A stretch of 64,000 bases of DNA from Streptomyces griseosporeus (lineage in GTDB: Bacteria; Actinomycetota; Actinomycetes; Streptomycetales; Streptomycetaceae). Below, one piece after another: positions 1 to 7,841 of the stretch (its first letter is position 1; every line of letters begins with the position of its first letter). A program made the translations under genes and the position numbers. Under the pieces are notes generated by a model. That model was not told where the DNA came from. It worked only from the letters and a program-made list of their open reading frames with translations, and did no database searches. Location: assembly GCF_014656055.1 (NCBI RefSeq), contig NZ_BNBR01000002.1, positions 561,164 through 625,163 on the forward strand. Reading direction: 5' to 3'.

Positions 1-762
1 CCGTTCGTCCTGGACGGCCGGTACTTCGAGACGGGCCATCTGTGGTTCGTGGTCCTCCTGCTGGCCTTCTGCCTGATGCTGGCCCCCGTCGCGGACCCCC
101 TCGCCCGTGCCGCCGGCCGTGCGGCACCCGCCCTGCGGCGCCGGCCGGCCCTGCTCCTGCTGCCCGCACTCGTCCTCGCCGCGATCGACGCGCTGCTGGG
201 CATGGAGGAGGGCTTCGCGGGCTGGAACCGCTGGGCGTACCTGCTGTTCTTTCTCTACGGCCATGCCCTCGCCGACGACGAGCGGGCCCGGGCCGCCACC
301 CGGCGCCTGACCGTGCCGGCCGGGGTGCTGGGCCTCGCGCTGTTCGCCGCGACCGCGCCCGGGTTCACGTCCCTGGACGACCCGTTCACCGACGGCTCGG
401 CGTTCGCGCTGGTCACCCGGGCCCTGTTCGGGGCGGCGGGCTGGTGCTGGGTCCTGGCGATCCTGGGGGTGCTGGAGCGGCGGCGGGAGGCCGCGCCGCG
501 CGAGGCGAGGGGGCGGGAGCGCGGGCGTGCCGTCCGTGGCTATCTCGTCACCGCGGCCCTGCCGCTGTACGTGCTGCACCAGCCGGTGCTGGTCGCGTTC
601 GCCTACGGCGTGGTGGGCTGGGCCGCGCCCGCCCCGGTGAAGTACGCGGCGATCGTGGCCGCCTCCCTCGCGGCCGTCCTGCTGCTGTACGAGTACGCCG
701 TGCGCCGTACGCCGGTCACCCGTGTCCTGTTCGGGATGCGGGCCGCCGCCCCGCCCGGCTGA
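1..762 (+). CDS. Acyltransferase-3-like integral membrane protein, C-terminal part (5' end outside window)
   Basis: The reading frame is open from base 1, so the start lies upstream of the window. The visible 253 residues are a chain of hydrophobic helices separated by short Arg-rich loops. This fits the C-terminal half of the acyltransferase 3 / glucan-biosynthesis-C-like family, which are multi-pass membrane enzymes moving acyl groups onto sugars or lipids. The final helix is followed by a short basic tail ending in Pro-Gly. The catalytic His of the family, normally N-terminal, is not in view, so the substrate cannot be inferred. The next gene starts 53 bp later on the same strand with its own ribosome binding site. 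Family assignment is moderate because only the membrane part is visible. Confidence 0.65.
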   Translation, partial: PFVLDGRYFETGHLWFVVLLLAFCLMLAPVADPLARAAGRAAPALRRRPALLLLPALVLAAIDALLGMEEGFAGWNRWAYLLFFLYGHALADDERARAATRRLTVPAGVLGLALFAATAPGFTSLDDPFTDGSAFALVTRALFGAAGWCWVLAILGVLERRREAAPREARGRERGRAVRGYLVTAALPLYVLHQPVLVAFAYGVVGWAAPAPVKYAAIVAASLAAVLLLYEYAVRRTPVTRVLFGMRAAAPPG

Positions 763-815
763 TCTGGTTTCCTTTGTGCGTCGGGCAAGAACCACTTCAC
801 CTTCGGGGGGACAGC

Positions 816-1562
816 ATGCGGGCAGACGTACGCCAAGTCGCCGACGGCACCTACCTGGTGCACGGCAGCAACACCAACTGGGTGATCCTCACCGACGGTG
901 ACACGGCGACGCTCGTGGACACCGGGTATCCGGGGGACCGGCAGCTCGTGCTGGACTCCCTGGCGCAGGTGGGCAGTTCGCCGGAGGCCGTCGTGGCCGT
1001 GCTGATCACCCACGCCCACAACGACCACCTGGGCTCCGCCGAGCACCTGCGGGCCGCGCACGGCACGCCGGTACGGCTGCACAAGGCCGAAGTGCCGCAC
1101 GCACGGCGGGAGTTCCTGCACCAGGTGTCCGTCGGCACCGTCCTCGCCAACGGCTGGCGGCCGGGCGTGCTGCCCTGGGTCGTACACGCGATCCGCTCCG
1201 GCGGCACCGTGCACGTCCCGGTCGCCTCGCCGGAGGCGTTCGAGGTGTCGGTCCCGCTCGACGTGCCCGGCCGCCCGGTGCCGGTGCACACGCCCGGGCA
1301 CACCCTGGGCCACTGCGTCTTCCACCTCCCCGAGGCGGGGGTGCTGATCTCCGGGGACGCCCTGGTCAGCGGGCATCCCACGGCCCGGGCGAAGGGGCCG
1401 CAGCTGCTGCCCGACATGTTCCACCACGAGCGGGAGCGGGCCCTCGCCTCCCTCGACCTCATCGAGAAGCTGGACGCCGACGTGCTGCTGCCCGGCCACG
1501 GGCCGGTGCACCACGGGCCGGTGCGGGCGGCGGCGCAACAGGCGCGGGAGCGGGCGGCGTAG
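816..1562 (+). CDS. MBL-fold metallo-hydrolase
   Basis: A 248-residue protein starting at the ATG at 816, which has a GGGGGG Shine-Dalgarno 5 nt upstream. The metallo-beta-lactamase signature HAHNDH is near residue 66, followed by a downstream His in HTPGHTLGH, an Asp in SGDAL and a final His in LPGHGP. Together these are the expected binuclear zinc ligands. The length is normal for a stand-alone MBL hydrolase with no extra domain. The substrate is not deducible; lactonase, thioesterase and glyoxalase II-like activities are all possible in the family. It may be co-transcribed with the acyltransferase upstream. The next gene has its own leaderless promoter. Confidence 0.85.
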   Translation: MRADVRQVADGTYLVHGSNTNWVILTDGDTATLVDTGYPGDRQLVLDSLAQVGSSPEAVVAVLITHAHNDHLGSAEHLRAAHGTPVRLHKAEVPHARREFLHQVSVGTVLANGWRPGVLPWVVHAIRSGGTVHVPVASPEAFEVSVPLDVPGRPVPVHTPGHTLGHCVFHLPEAGVLISGDALVSGHPTARAKGPQLLPDMFHHERERALASLDLIEKLDADVLLPGHGPVHHGPVRAAAQQARERAA

Positions 1563-1649
1563 CTCCGGGGCGGCGCAGGGCGGGCCCGCGCGTCGGTCCA
1601 CGGCTCGGGACGCCGGCGGCCGGGGCGTCGGCGTACGCGCCGGTCCGCT

Positions 1650-1655
1650 TAGGCT
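1650..1655 (+). promoter_or_regulatory. -10 hexamer TAGGCT of a leaderless promoter
   Basis: TAGGCT is followed by exactly 6 nt and then the ATG of the DUF4032 gene. The predicted transcription start therefore falls on the start codon. No Shine-Dalgarno is present. No convincing -35 is visible. Confidence 0.6.
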
Positions 1656-1661
1656 TCGGCC

Positions 1662-2897
1662 ATGGCTTTGCAGATCAGCGCCACCAACCCGGAGCACCCC
1701 GCGCTCCTGCTCGAACTGCCGTGGCACGTGCCGCTGGAGGAGTGGCCCGAGGAGTACCTCGTGCCGCTCCCCCGCGGTATCTCCCGGCACGTGGTCCGCT
1801 ACGCCCGGGCCGGCGACGAGGTGATCGCCGTCAAGGAGCTGGCGGAGCGGCCGGCGCTGCGCGAGTACGAGCTGCTGCGCGACCTCGACCGGCTGGGCAT
1901 CCCGGCCGTCGACCCGCTCGCGGTGGTCACCGGCCGCACCGACGGCTCCGGCGCCCCGCTGGAGCCGGTGCTGGTCACCCGGCATCTGCGCGGCTCGCAG
2001 CCGTACCGGTCGATGTTCGAGACGACGATGCGGCCCGCGACCATGCACCGGCTGATGGACGCCCTCGCGGTGCTGCTGGTGCGGCTGCACCTCGCCGGGT
2101 TCGCGTGGGGCGACTGCTCGCTGTCGAACACCCTGTTCCGGCGGGACGCGGGCGCGTACGCCGCCTACCTGGTCGACGCCGAGACCGGCGACCTGCACCC
2201 GCGGCTCAGCCCCGGCCAGCGCGACTACGACCTCGACCTGGCCCGCGTGAACATCAGCGGGGAGCTGCTGGACCTGGAGGCGTCCGGGGCGCTGCACCCG
2301 TCGGTCGACCCGATCGAGTTCGGCACCGAGATCTGCGCCCGCTACACCGCCCTGTGGCAGGAGCTGACCCGCACCTCGGTCTACCCGGCGGGCAAGTACC
2401 ACTACATAGAGCGCCGGATACGCCGGCTGAACGACCTCGGTTTCGACGTGGCGGAGATGCAGATCGAGCACTCCTCCAACGGCGACACCGTGACCTTCGT
2501 GCCGAAGGTCGTGGACGCCGGCCACCACCAGCGGCAGCTGCTGCGGCTGACGGGCCTGGACGCCGAGGAGAACCAGGCCCGGCGGCTGCTGAACGACCTG
2601 GAGTCGTGGATGGCGACCCAGGAGGACTACGCGCCGGGCGACCCCCTCGCCGCCCGTCCCGAGGTGCTGGCGCACCGCTGGGTGCGGGACGTGTTCCGGC
2701 CCACCGTGCGGGCCGTCCCGGTCGAGCTGCGCGGCACCATGGACCCGGCGGAGATCTACCACGAGCTGCTGGAGCACCGCTGGTACCTGTCGGAGCACGC
2801 ACAGCACGACATCGGTCTGGACACGGCCGTCGAGGACTACATCAGGAACATCCTGCCGAAGGCGCGCGAGACGCTGGAGCCGACCGTCCCGGAGTGA
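1662..2897 (+). CDS. DUF4032 family protein with a kinase-like (lipopolysaccharide-kinase type) fold
   Basis: A 411-residue protein. The N-terminal two thirds resembles an atypical kinase: a candidate ATP-binding Lys in IAVKEL (about residue 58), a catalytic-loop-like GDCSLSNTL (about 149-157), and LVDAETGD in the place of the DFG metal-binding motif. The C-terminal third, with conserved HHQRQLLRLTG-like sequence, is the actinobacterial DUF4032 part. The substrate is unknown. The start is set by a -10 hexamer exactly 6 nt upstream, implying a leaderless transcript. It ends 3 bp before the convergent universal stress gene. No partner in the neighbourhood suggests a pathway. Confidence 0.8.
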   Translation: MALQISATNPEHPALLLELPWHVPLEEWPEEYLVPLPRGISRHVVRYARAGDEVIAVKELAERPALREYELLRDLDRLGIPAVDPLAVVTGRTDGSGAPLEPVLVTRHLRGSQPYRSMFETTMRPATMHRLMDALAVLLVRLHLAGFAWGDCSLSNTLFRRDAGAYAAYLVDAETGDLHPRLSPGQRDYDLDLARVNISGELLDLEASGALHPSVDPIEFGTEICARYTALWQELTRTSVYPAGKYHYIERRIRRLNDLGFDVAEMQIEHSSNGDTVTFVPKVVDAGHHQRQLLRLTGLDAEENQARRLLNDLESWMATQEDYAPGDPLAARPEVLAHRWVRDVFRPTVRAVPVELRGTMDPAEIYHELLEHRWYLSEHAQHDIGLDTAVEDYIRNILPKARETLEPTVPE

Positions 2898-2900
2898 CCG

Positions 2901-3773
2901 TCACGCGTGCGGGACCACGGCGACCGGGCAGCCTGCGTGGTGGAGCACGCCGTGGGCGACGGAGCCGATGCGGGCCCCGACGGCCGTGCGGCGGGCGCGG
3001 CGCCCGACCACCATCAGCTGGGCCCGGCCGGCCACCGACAGCAGCACCTGCCCGGCGCTGCCGATCTCGACGTGCTCGACGACGGGGACGTCGGGGAAGC
3101 GGTCCCGCCAGGGCTGGACGGCGTCGGTGAGCGCCTTGCGTTCGTACGGCTCCAGGCCGCCCGCGTCGTCGAGCAGCTTCAGCGAGGCGGGGCTGTAGGC
3201 GAAGACCGGCGGCAGCGTCCAGGCGCGGACGACGCGGACGGTGGCGCCACGGGCCGCGGCCGTCTCGAAGGCGAAACCCAGCGCGGCGGCGCTGTCCTCG
3301 GCGTCGCCCTGCTGGCCGACGACGATCTCCCGCCCGGCGGCCTCGGCGCTCGCCTCGTCCCCGGCGCGGACCAGCACGACGGGCCGCGTGGCCTCGGCGA
3401 TCACCTGCTGTCCGACGGAGCCGAGGAGGAAGCCGACGACGGGCCCGTGCCCGCGCGAGCCGAGCACCAGCAGCTCGGCCTCGGCCGCCGCGCCCACCAG
3501 CGTCTCCACGGCCGGCCCTTCGAGGACGTCGGCGGAGACCTCCAGCTCCGGGTGGCGTTCGGTGACGCCCCGCACGGCGGTCGCGACGGCCTCGCGCACC
3601 CACTCCTCCTGCGCGTCCCGCCCCGCCACCTCGGGTGCGGTGTCCGGCTGGTACTCCCAGGCGTGCACCACCCGCAGCGGCCGCCCGCGCCGTACGGCCT
3701 CACGCGCCGCCCAGTCCAGTGCGGCCAGGCTCTCGTCGGTCCCGTCGACCCCTGCCGTGATCGGCCCGGTCAT
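2901..3773 (-). CDS. Universal stress protein with tandem Usp domains
   Basis: A 290-residue protein of two UspA-like domains, roughly residues 3-140 and 148-288. Each ends with the ATP-binding-type motif: GSRGHGPVVGFLLGSVGQQV in the first and a shorter GRRARRTAVGARIGSVAHGV-like stretch in the second. Both domains show the G-2X-G-9X-G(S/T) pattern of nucleotide-binding Usp proteins. Such proteins are cytosolic and accumulate under starvation, hypoxia or stationary phase in actinobacteria. The start ATG has GGAGG 8 nt upstream. Its stop lies 3 bp from that of the convergent DUF4032 gene, so the two 3' ends must share a termination region. Confidence 0.9.
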   Translation of the reverse strand: MTGPITAGVDGTDESLAALDWAAREAVRRGRPLRVVHAWEYQPDTAPEVAGRDAQEEWVREAVATAVRGVTERHPELEVSADVLEGPAVETLVGAAAEAELLVLGSRGHGPVVGFLLGSVGQQVIAEATRPVVLVRAGDEASAEAAGREIVVGQQGDAEDSAAALGFAFETAAARGATVRVVRAWTLPPVFAYSPASLKLLDDAGGLEPYERKALTDAVQPWRDRFPDVPVVEHVEIGSAGQVLLSVAGRAQLMVVGRRARRTAVGARIGSVAHGVLHHAGCPVAVVPHA

Positions 3774-3825
3774 CCGGCCGCCTCCCTCACGTCGGAAAAT
3801 CCCTCGCTGCCTCTCCAGTCTCCCC

Positions 3826-3831
3826 TACGCT
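3826..3831 (+). promoter_or_regulatory. -10 hexamer TACGCT, probable leaderless promoter
   Basis: TACGCT lies 7 nt before the ATG of the VOC gene and no Shine-Dalgarno intervenes. Transcription would begin at or next to the start codon. Confidence 0.5.
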
Positions 3832-3838
3832 GCCGTTC

Positions 3839-4195
3839 ATGACCTTGGAATGGGAGCAAGTGATCGTCGACGCGGCGGATCCCGTGGCGCTGGGCCGCTG
3901 GTGGGCCGAGGCGCTGGGCTGGGTCGTCGTCGGCGAGTCCCCTGACGAGTTCGAGATCCGCCCGGCACCCGACCGTCTGCCGGGCCTGCTGTTCGGCCGG
4001 TCGCCGGACGCCAAGACGGGCAAGAACCGCCTCCACCTCGACTTCCGCCCGGTGGACCAGCAGGCGGAGGTCGACCGACTGCTGGCGCTGGGCGCGCGGC
4101 ACGCGGACGTCGGGCAGACCGGCGAGGAGCCGTGGGTGGTCCTTGCGGACCCCGAGGGCAACGAGTTCTGCGTGCTCGCCCCGCGCCGCGCCTGA
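3839..4195 (+). CDS. VOC / glyoxalase-like domain protein
   Basis: A compact 118-residue single-domain protein of the vicinal oxygen chelate fold (glyoxalase/bleomycin-resistance type). It begins with the usual strand (LEWEQVIVDAADP) and ends with WVVLADPEGNEFCVL, the characteristic C-terminal strand carrying the last metal ligand Glu. Many such proteins are unassigned dioxygenases, isomerases or drug-binding proteins, and the substrate cannot be read from this sequence. It is divergent from the Usp gene (65 bp between starts) and probably has its own leaderless promoter. Confidence 0.85.
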   Translation: MTLEWEQVIVDAADPVALGRWWAEALGWVVVGESPDEFEIRPAPDRLPGLLFGRSPDAKTGKNRLHLDFRPVDQQAEVDRLLALGARHADVGQTGEEPWVVLADPEGNEFCVLAPRRA

Positions 4196-4243
4196 CCCCA
4201 GCACCCCCGCGCATATGCCCGCGCGCGGCGGGACGAACGAACA

Positions 4244-4249
4244 TACGAT
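4244..4249 (+). promoter_or_regulatory. Candidate -10 TACGAT upstream of the receiver-flavoprotein operon
   Basis: A good match to the TANNNT -10 consensus, 71 nt before the start codon at 4321. This would give a short untranslated leader. No clear -35 is present. Confidence 0.35.
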
Positions 4250-4320
4250 GGGCGTCGAGCCGGCCCGGCCGCACTGCCCGCGACCGCGCCGCGATGCCGA
4301 CCACTCGGGGTGGGAGACGT

Positions 4321-5997
4321 ATGGCACAGGCCGCCGACGCAGCGCGGACCGTCATCCTGACCGTGGACGACGACCCGGGGGTCTCCCGCGCCGTCGCCCG
4401 CGATCTTCGCCGGCGGTACGGCGAGTCGTACCGGATCGTGCGCGCGGAGTCGGGCGAGTCCGCGCTGGACGCGCTGCGGGAGCTGAAGCTGCGCGGCGAC
4501 CTGGTGGCGGTGATCCTCGCGGACTACCGGATGCCGCAGATGAACGGCATCGAGTTCCTCGAACAGGCGATGGACGTGTACCCGGGGGCGCGGCGGGTGC
4601 TGCTGACCGCGTACGCGGACACCAGCGCGGCGATCGACGCGATCAACGTCGTCGACCTCGACCACTATCTGCTCAAGCCGTGGGACCCGCCGGAGGAGAA
4701 GCTGTACCCGGTCCTGGACGATCTGCTCCAGGCGTGGCGGCACAGCGACTTCAAGCCGGTGCCGAGCACCAAGGTGGTCGGCCACCGCTGGTCGGCGCGC
4801 TCGTCGGAGGTCCGCGAGTTCCTGGCCCGCAACCAGGTGCCGTACCGCTGGTACAGCGCCGAGGAGCCCGAGGGGCGGCGGCTGCTCGCGGCGGCCGGCG
4901 AGGACGGGCAGCGGCTGCCGCTGGTGGTCACCCCGGAGGGCGCCGTGCTGGTCGAGCCGGACGCCCCCGAACTGGCGGCGCGGGTCGGCCTCGCGACGAC
5001 GCCCACGGCGGACTTCTACGACCTGGTGGTGATCGGCGGCGGTCCGGCCGGACTGGGCGCGGCGGTCTACGGCGCGTCGGAGGGCCTGCGCACGGTCCTG
5101 GTGGAGCGGTCGGCGACCGGCGGCCAGGCGGGCCAGAGTTCCCGTATCGAGAACTACCTGGGCTTCCCCGACGGCGTGTCCGGCGCGCAGCTCACGGACC
5201 GGGCGCGGCGGCAGGCGGCGAAGTTCGGCGCGGAGATCCTCACCGCGCGCGAGGTGACGGGCCTGGAGGTCAACGGCGCTGCCCGCACGGTCCGTTTCTC
5301 CGACGGCTCCGCGGTCTCGGCGCACAGCGTGATCCTGGCGACCGGTGTGCAGTACCGCCGGCTGGGGGCGGCGGGCTGTGACGACCTGACCGGCTGCGGG
5401 GTGTTCTACGGCTCGGCGCTGACCGAGGCGGCGTCCTGCCAGGGGCAGGACGTGTACATCGTCGGCGGCGCCAACTCGGCGGGCCAGGCGGCGATGTACC
5501 TCGCGCGGGGCGCGAAGTCGGTCACCCTGCTGGTCCGCGGCGAGTCCCTGTCGTCGTCGATGTCGCACTATCTGATCCAGCAGATCGAGGAGGCGCCGAA
5601 CATCTCCGTCCGCCCGCGCACGGAGGTGGAGTCGGCGCACGGCACGGGCCATCTGGAGCAGCTCACGCTGCGGGACGTGGACACGGGCCGCACCGAACTG
5701 GTCGACGCGGGCTGGCTGTTCGTGTTCATCGGCGCGGCCCCGCTGACCGACTGGCTGGACGGCACGGTGCTGCGCGACGAGCGGGGCTTCATCCTGGCCG
5801 GCCCCGACCTGACCCCCGAGGGTCGTCCCCCGGCGGACTGGGAGCTGGACCGGCCGCCGTACCACCTGGAGACGAACATCCCCGGCGTGTTCGTGGCGGG
5901 CGACGCCCGCGCCGAGTCCGCCAAGCGGGTCGCGTCCGCCGTAGGAGAGGGTGCCATGGCCGTCATGCTCGTCCACCGGTATCTGGAGCAGTCATGA
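4321..5997 (+). CDS. Response-regulator receiver fused to a thioredoxin-reductase-like flavoprotein lacking the redox CxxC
   Basis: A 558-residue fusion. Residues 10-135 form a CheY-type receiver with acidic pocket DDD (16-18), phospho-acceptor Asp68 in LADYRMP and Lys119 in LLKPW. A linker of about 90 residues follows. From about residue 232 comes an FAD-binding Rossmann fold (VVIGGGPAGLGAA), with GGQAGQSSRIENYLGFPDG typical of the thioredoxin reductase family, and an NADPH motif (VGGANSAGQAA). The site where thioredoxin reductases carry CATC reads GVFYGSALTEAASC here, so no redox-active CxxC pair exists. It should be an FAD/NAD(P)H oxidoreductase gated by phosphorylation rather than a classical thioredoxin reductase. 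ATGA overlap couples it to the histidine kinase downstream, its likely partner. The ATG at 4321 follows GGGAGAC. Confidence 0.85.
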   Translation: MAQAADAARTVILTVDDDPGVSRAVARDLRRRYGESYRIVRAESGESALDALRELKLRGDLVAVILADYRMPQMNGIEFLEQAMDVYPGARRVLLTAYADTSAAIDAINVVDLDHYLLKPWDPPEEKLYPVLDDLLQAWRHSDFKPVPSTKVVGHRWSARSSEVREFLARNQVPYRWYSAEEPEGRRLLAAAGEDGQRLPLVVTPEGAVLVEPDAPELAARVGLATTPTADFYDLVVIGGGPAGLGAAVYGASEGLRTVLVERSATGGQAGQSSRIENYLGFPDGVSGAQLTDRARRQAAKFGAEILTAREVTGLEVNGAARTVRFSDGSAVSAHSVILATGVQYRRLGAAGCDDLTGCGVFYGSALTEAASCQGQDVYIVGGANSAGQAAMYLARGAKSVTLLVRGESLSSSMSHYLIQQIEEAPNISVRPRTEVESAHGTGHLEQLTLRDVDTGRTELVDAGWLFVFIGAAPLTDWLDGTVLRDERGFILAGPDLTPEGRPPADWELDRPPYHLETNIPGVFVAGDARAESAKRVASAVGEGAMAVMLVHRYLEQS

Positions 5998-7457
5998 GCG
6001 GCCGTCCGATGCCGTGCAGCCCGGCCGAGATCGGCTCGCTGTTCCTCTTCGAGAAGCTGGCGCCGGAGCAGCTGGGCCGGCTGTGCAGCGAGGGCCGGGT
6101 CGAGCTGTTCGACCCGGGCCCGGTGTACGCCGAGGGCGACCCGGCGACCTGCTTCTACGTGATGATCGAGGGCACGGTGGTGCTGTCCCGCCGGGTCGGC
6201 GGCGAGGACGTGGAGGTCATCCGCACCTCACAGAGCGGGGTGTACTCGGGGGCGATGCAGGCGTACCTGGGCGACCGGGTGCCGCAGGTCTACAACAACT
6301 CGATGCGCGTGACGGAACCCACGCGCTTCTTCGTGCTGCCCGCGGACACCTTCTCCTCGATCATGCTGGAGTGGTTCCCGATGGCGGTCCACCTCCTGGA
6401 GGGCCTGTTCTTCGGCTCGAAGAACACCCAGCGGACCATCGGCCAGCGCGAACGGCTGCTCGCCCTGGGCACGCTGTCGGCCGGACTGACCCACGAGCTG
6501 AACAACCCCGCGGCGGCGGCCGTCCGCGCCACGGCCACCCTGCGCGAACGCGTGGCGAAGATGCGCCACAAGCTGTCGGTGATCTCCTCGGGCCCCTACG
6601 ACCGTGAGCGTCTCGCCGACCTCATCGAGATCCAGGAGCGCACCGCCGAACGCGTCGGCAAGGCGCCCGCGCTGAGCCCGCTGGAGGCCTCCGACCGGGA
6701 GGACGCGCTCAGCGACTGGATGGACGACCACGACATCCCCGAGGGCTGGCGGCTCGCGCCCACCTTCGTCCAGGCCGGCCTGGACGTCGACTGGCTGGAG
6801 CAGGTGGCCGCGGCGGTGGACGAGGACATGCTGCCGGCGGCGATCGGCTGGCTGAACTACACGGTCGAGACCGAACTCCTCATGGACGAGATCGAGGACT
6901 CCACCACCCGCATCTCGCATCTCGTCGACGCGGCCAAGCAGTACTCGCAGCTCGACCGCGCCCCCTACCAGGTCGCGGACGTCCACGAACTCCTCGACAG
7001 CACCCTGCTGATGCTCTCCGGCAAGATCGGCCCCACCATCAAGGTCGTCAAGGACTACGACCGCGCGCTGCCGAGGATCCCCGCCTACCCGGCGGAGCTG
7101 AACCAGGTGTGGACGAACCTGATCGACAACGCGGTGGCCGCGATGAACGACACGGGCGGCGACGGCACCCTGACGGTCCGCACCGCACGCCGCAACGACC
7201 ACCTGGTGGTGGAGTTCGGCGACACCGGCCCGGGCATCGCGCCGGAGATCCGCAACCGCATCTTCGACCCGTTCTTCACCACGAAGCCCGTGGGCCAGGG
7301 CACCGGCCTGGGCCTGGACATCTCCTGGCGGATCGTGGTGAACAAGCACCGCGGCAGCATCGAGGTCGACTCCGAACCCGGCGACACCCGCTTCCGGGTG
7401 CTGCTGCCCCTCACCGCCGCCGAGCCCGAGACCCCACCCGAAGAGGAGACGGCATGA
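5994..7457 (+). CDS. Histidine kinase with N-terminal cyclic-nucleotide-binding domain
   Basis: A 487-residue soluble sensor kinase with no membrane helix. Residues 15-130 form a cNMP-binding/Crp-like beta-barrel (VYAEGDPATCFYVMIEGTVVLSRR). The dimerisation box is LSAGLTHELNNPAAAA with phospho-acceptor His167. The C-terminal HATPase has an N box (NLIDNAVAAM), a G1 box (GDTGPGI) and a G2 box (GTGLGLDIS). It overlaps the preceding receiver-flavoprotein gene by ATGA and the following zinc-finger gene by ATGA. The three products are therefore probably made in fixed ratio, and the kinase probably phosphorylates the receiver of its neighbour. The ligand of the cNMP domain is unknown. Confidence 0.88.
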   Translation: MSGRPMPCSPAEIGSLFLFEKLAPEQLGRLCSEGRVELFDPGPVYAEGDPATCFYVMIEGTVVLSRRVGGEDVEVIRTSQSGVYSGAMQAYLGDRVPQVYNNSMRVTEPTRFFVLPADTFSSIMLEWFPMAVHLLEGLFFGSKNTQRTIGQRERLLALGTLSAGLTHELNNPAAAAVRATATLRERVAKMRHKLSVISSGPYDRERLADLIEIQERTAERVGKAPALSPLEASDREDALSDWMDDHDIPEGWRLAPTFVQAGLDVDWLEQVAAAVDEDMLPAAIGWLNYTVETELLMDEIEDSTTRISHLVDAAKQYSQLDRAPYQVADVHELLDSTLLMLSGKIGPTIKVVKDYDRALPRIPAYPAELNQVWTNLIDNAVAAMNDTGGDGTLTVRTARRNDHLVVEFGDTGPGIAPEIRNRIFDPFFTTKPVGQGTGLGLDISWRIVVNKHRGSIEVDSEPGDTRFRVLLPLTAAEPETPPEEETA

Positions 7458-7813
7458 CACCCCCCGACAGCCCCGACGGCATCGACCCCACGGCAGCGCC
7501 GAGCGGCACCGGCTGCCTGGAGTGCGAGGAGGCCGGGGGCTGGTGGTTCCATCTGCGCCGCTGCGCGCAGTGCGGCCACATCGGCTGCTGCGACTCCTCC
7601 CCCGCGAAGCACGCCACGGCCCACTACCGGGCCACCGGGCACCCCCTGGTGCAGAGCTTCGAGCCGGGCGAGAGCTGGTACTGGGACTACGCGACGGACG
7701 AACTGTACGAGGACGGCCCAGCCCTGGCTCCCCCGGTGAGCCACCCCGCGGACCAGCCGGCCCCGGGACCTGCGGGCCGGGTCCCCGCGGACTGGGCGAA
7801 GACCCTGCGCTGA
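7454..7813 (+). CDS. UBP-type zinc finger protein
   Basis: A 119-residue protein starting inside the kinase stop codon (ATGA). The core has CLECEEAGGWWFHLRRC, then CAQCGHIGCCDSS, then HATAHYRATGHPLVQSFEPG. These Cys/His pairs follow the order of the ZnF-UBP fold that in eukaryotes binds ubiquitin C-termini. In actinobacteria the same domain sits beside receiver-reductase and kinase genes and has no ubiquitin partner, so its ligand is unknown. The C-terminal 35 residues are Pro-rich and probably disordered. Translational coupling argues it is the third component of the redox-signalling operon. Confidence 0.82.
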   Translation: MTPPDSPDGIDPTAAPSGTGCLECEEAGGWWFHLRRCAQCGHIGCCDSSPAKHATAHYRATGHPLVQSFEPGESWYWDYATDELYEDGPALAPPVSHPADQPAPGPAGRVPADWAKTLR

Positions 7814-7841
7814 CCGGTGCCGGCGGCACCGACCCGTCAAG

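Noticed and set aside
42..815. In-frame upstream extension of the MBL hydrolase through the acyltransferase region
   Set aside because: The extension is Arg/Pro/Gly-rich out-of-frame translation of a high-GC gene. The ATG at 816 has a strong ribosome binding site and begins the MBL fold.
4321..5997. Annotation as thioredoxin reductase
   Set aside because: The CxxC redox pair is absent from the site where the family carries it. Only the FAD/NAD(P)H scaffold can be claimed.
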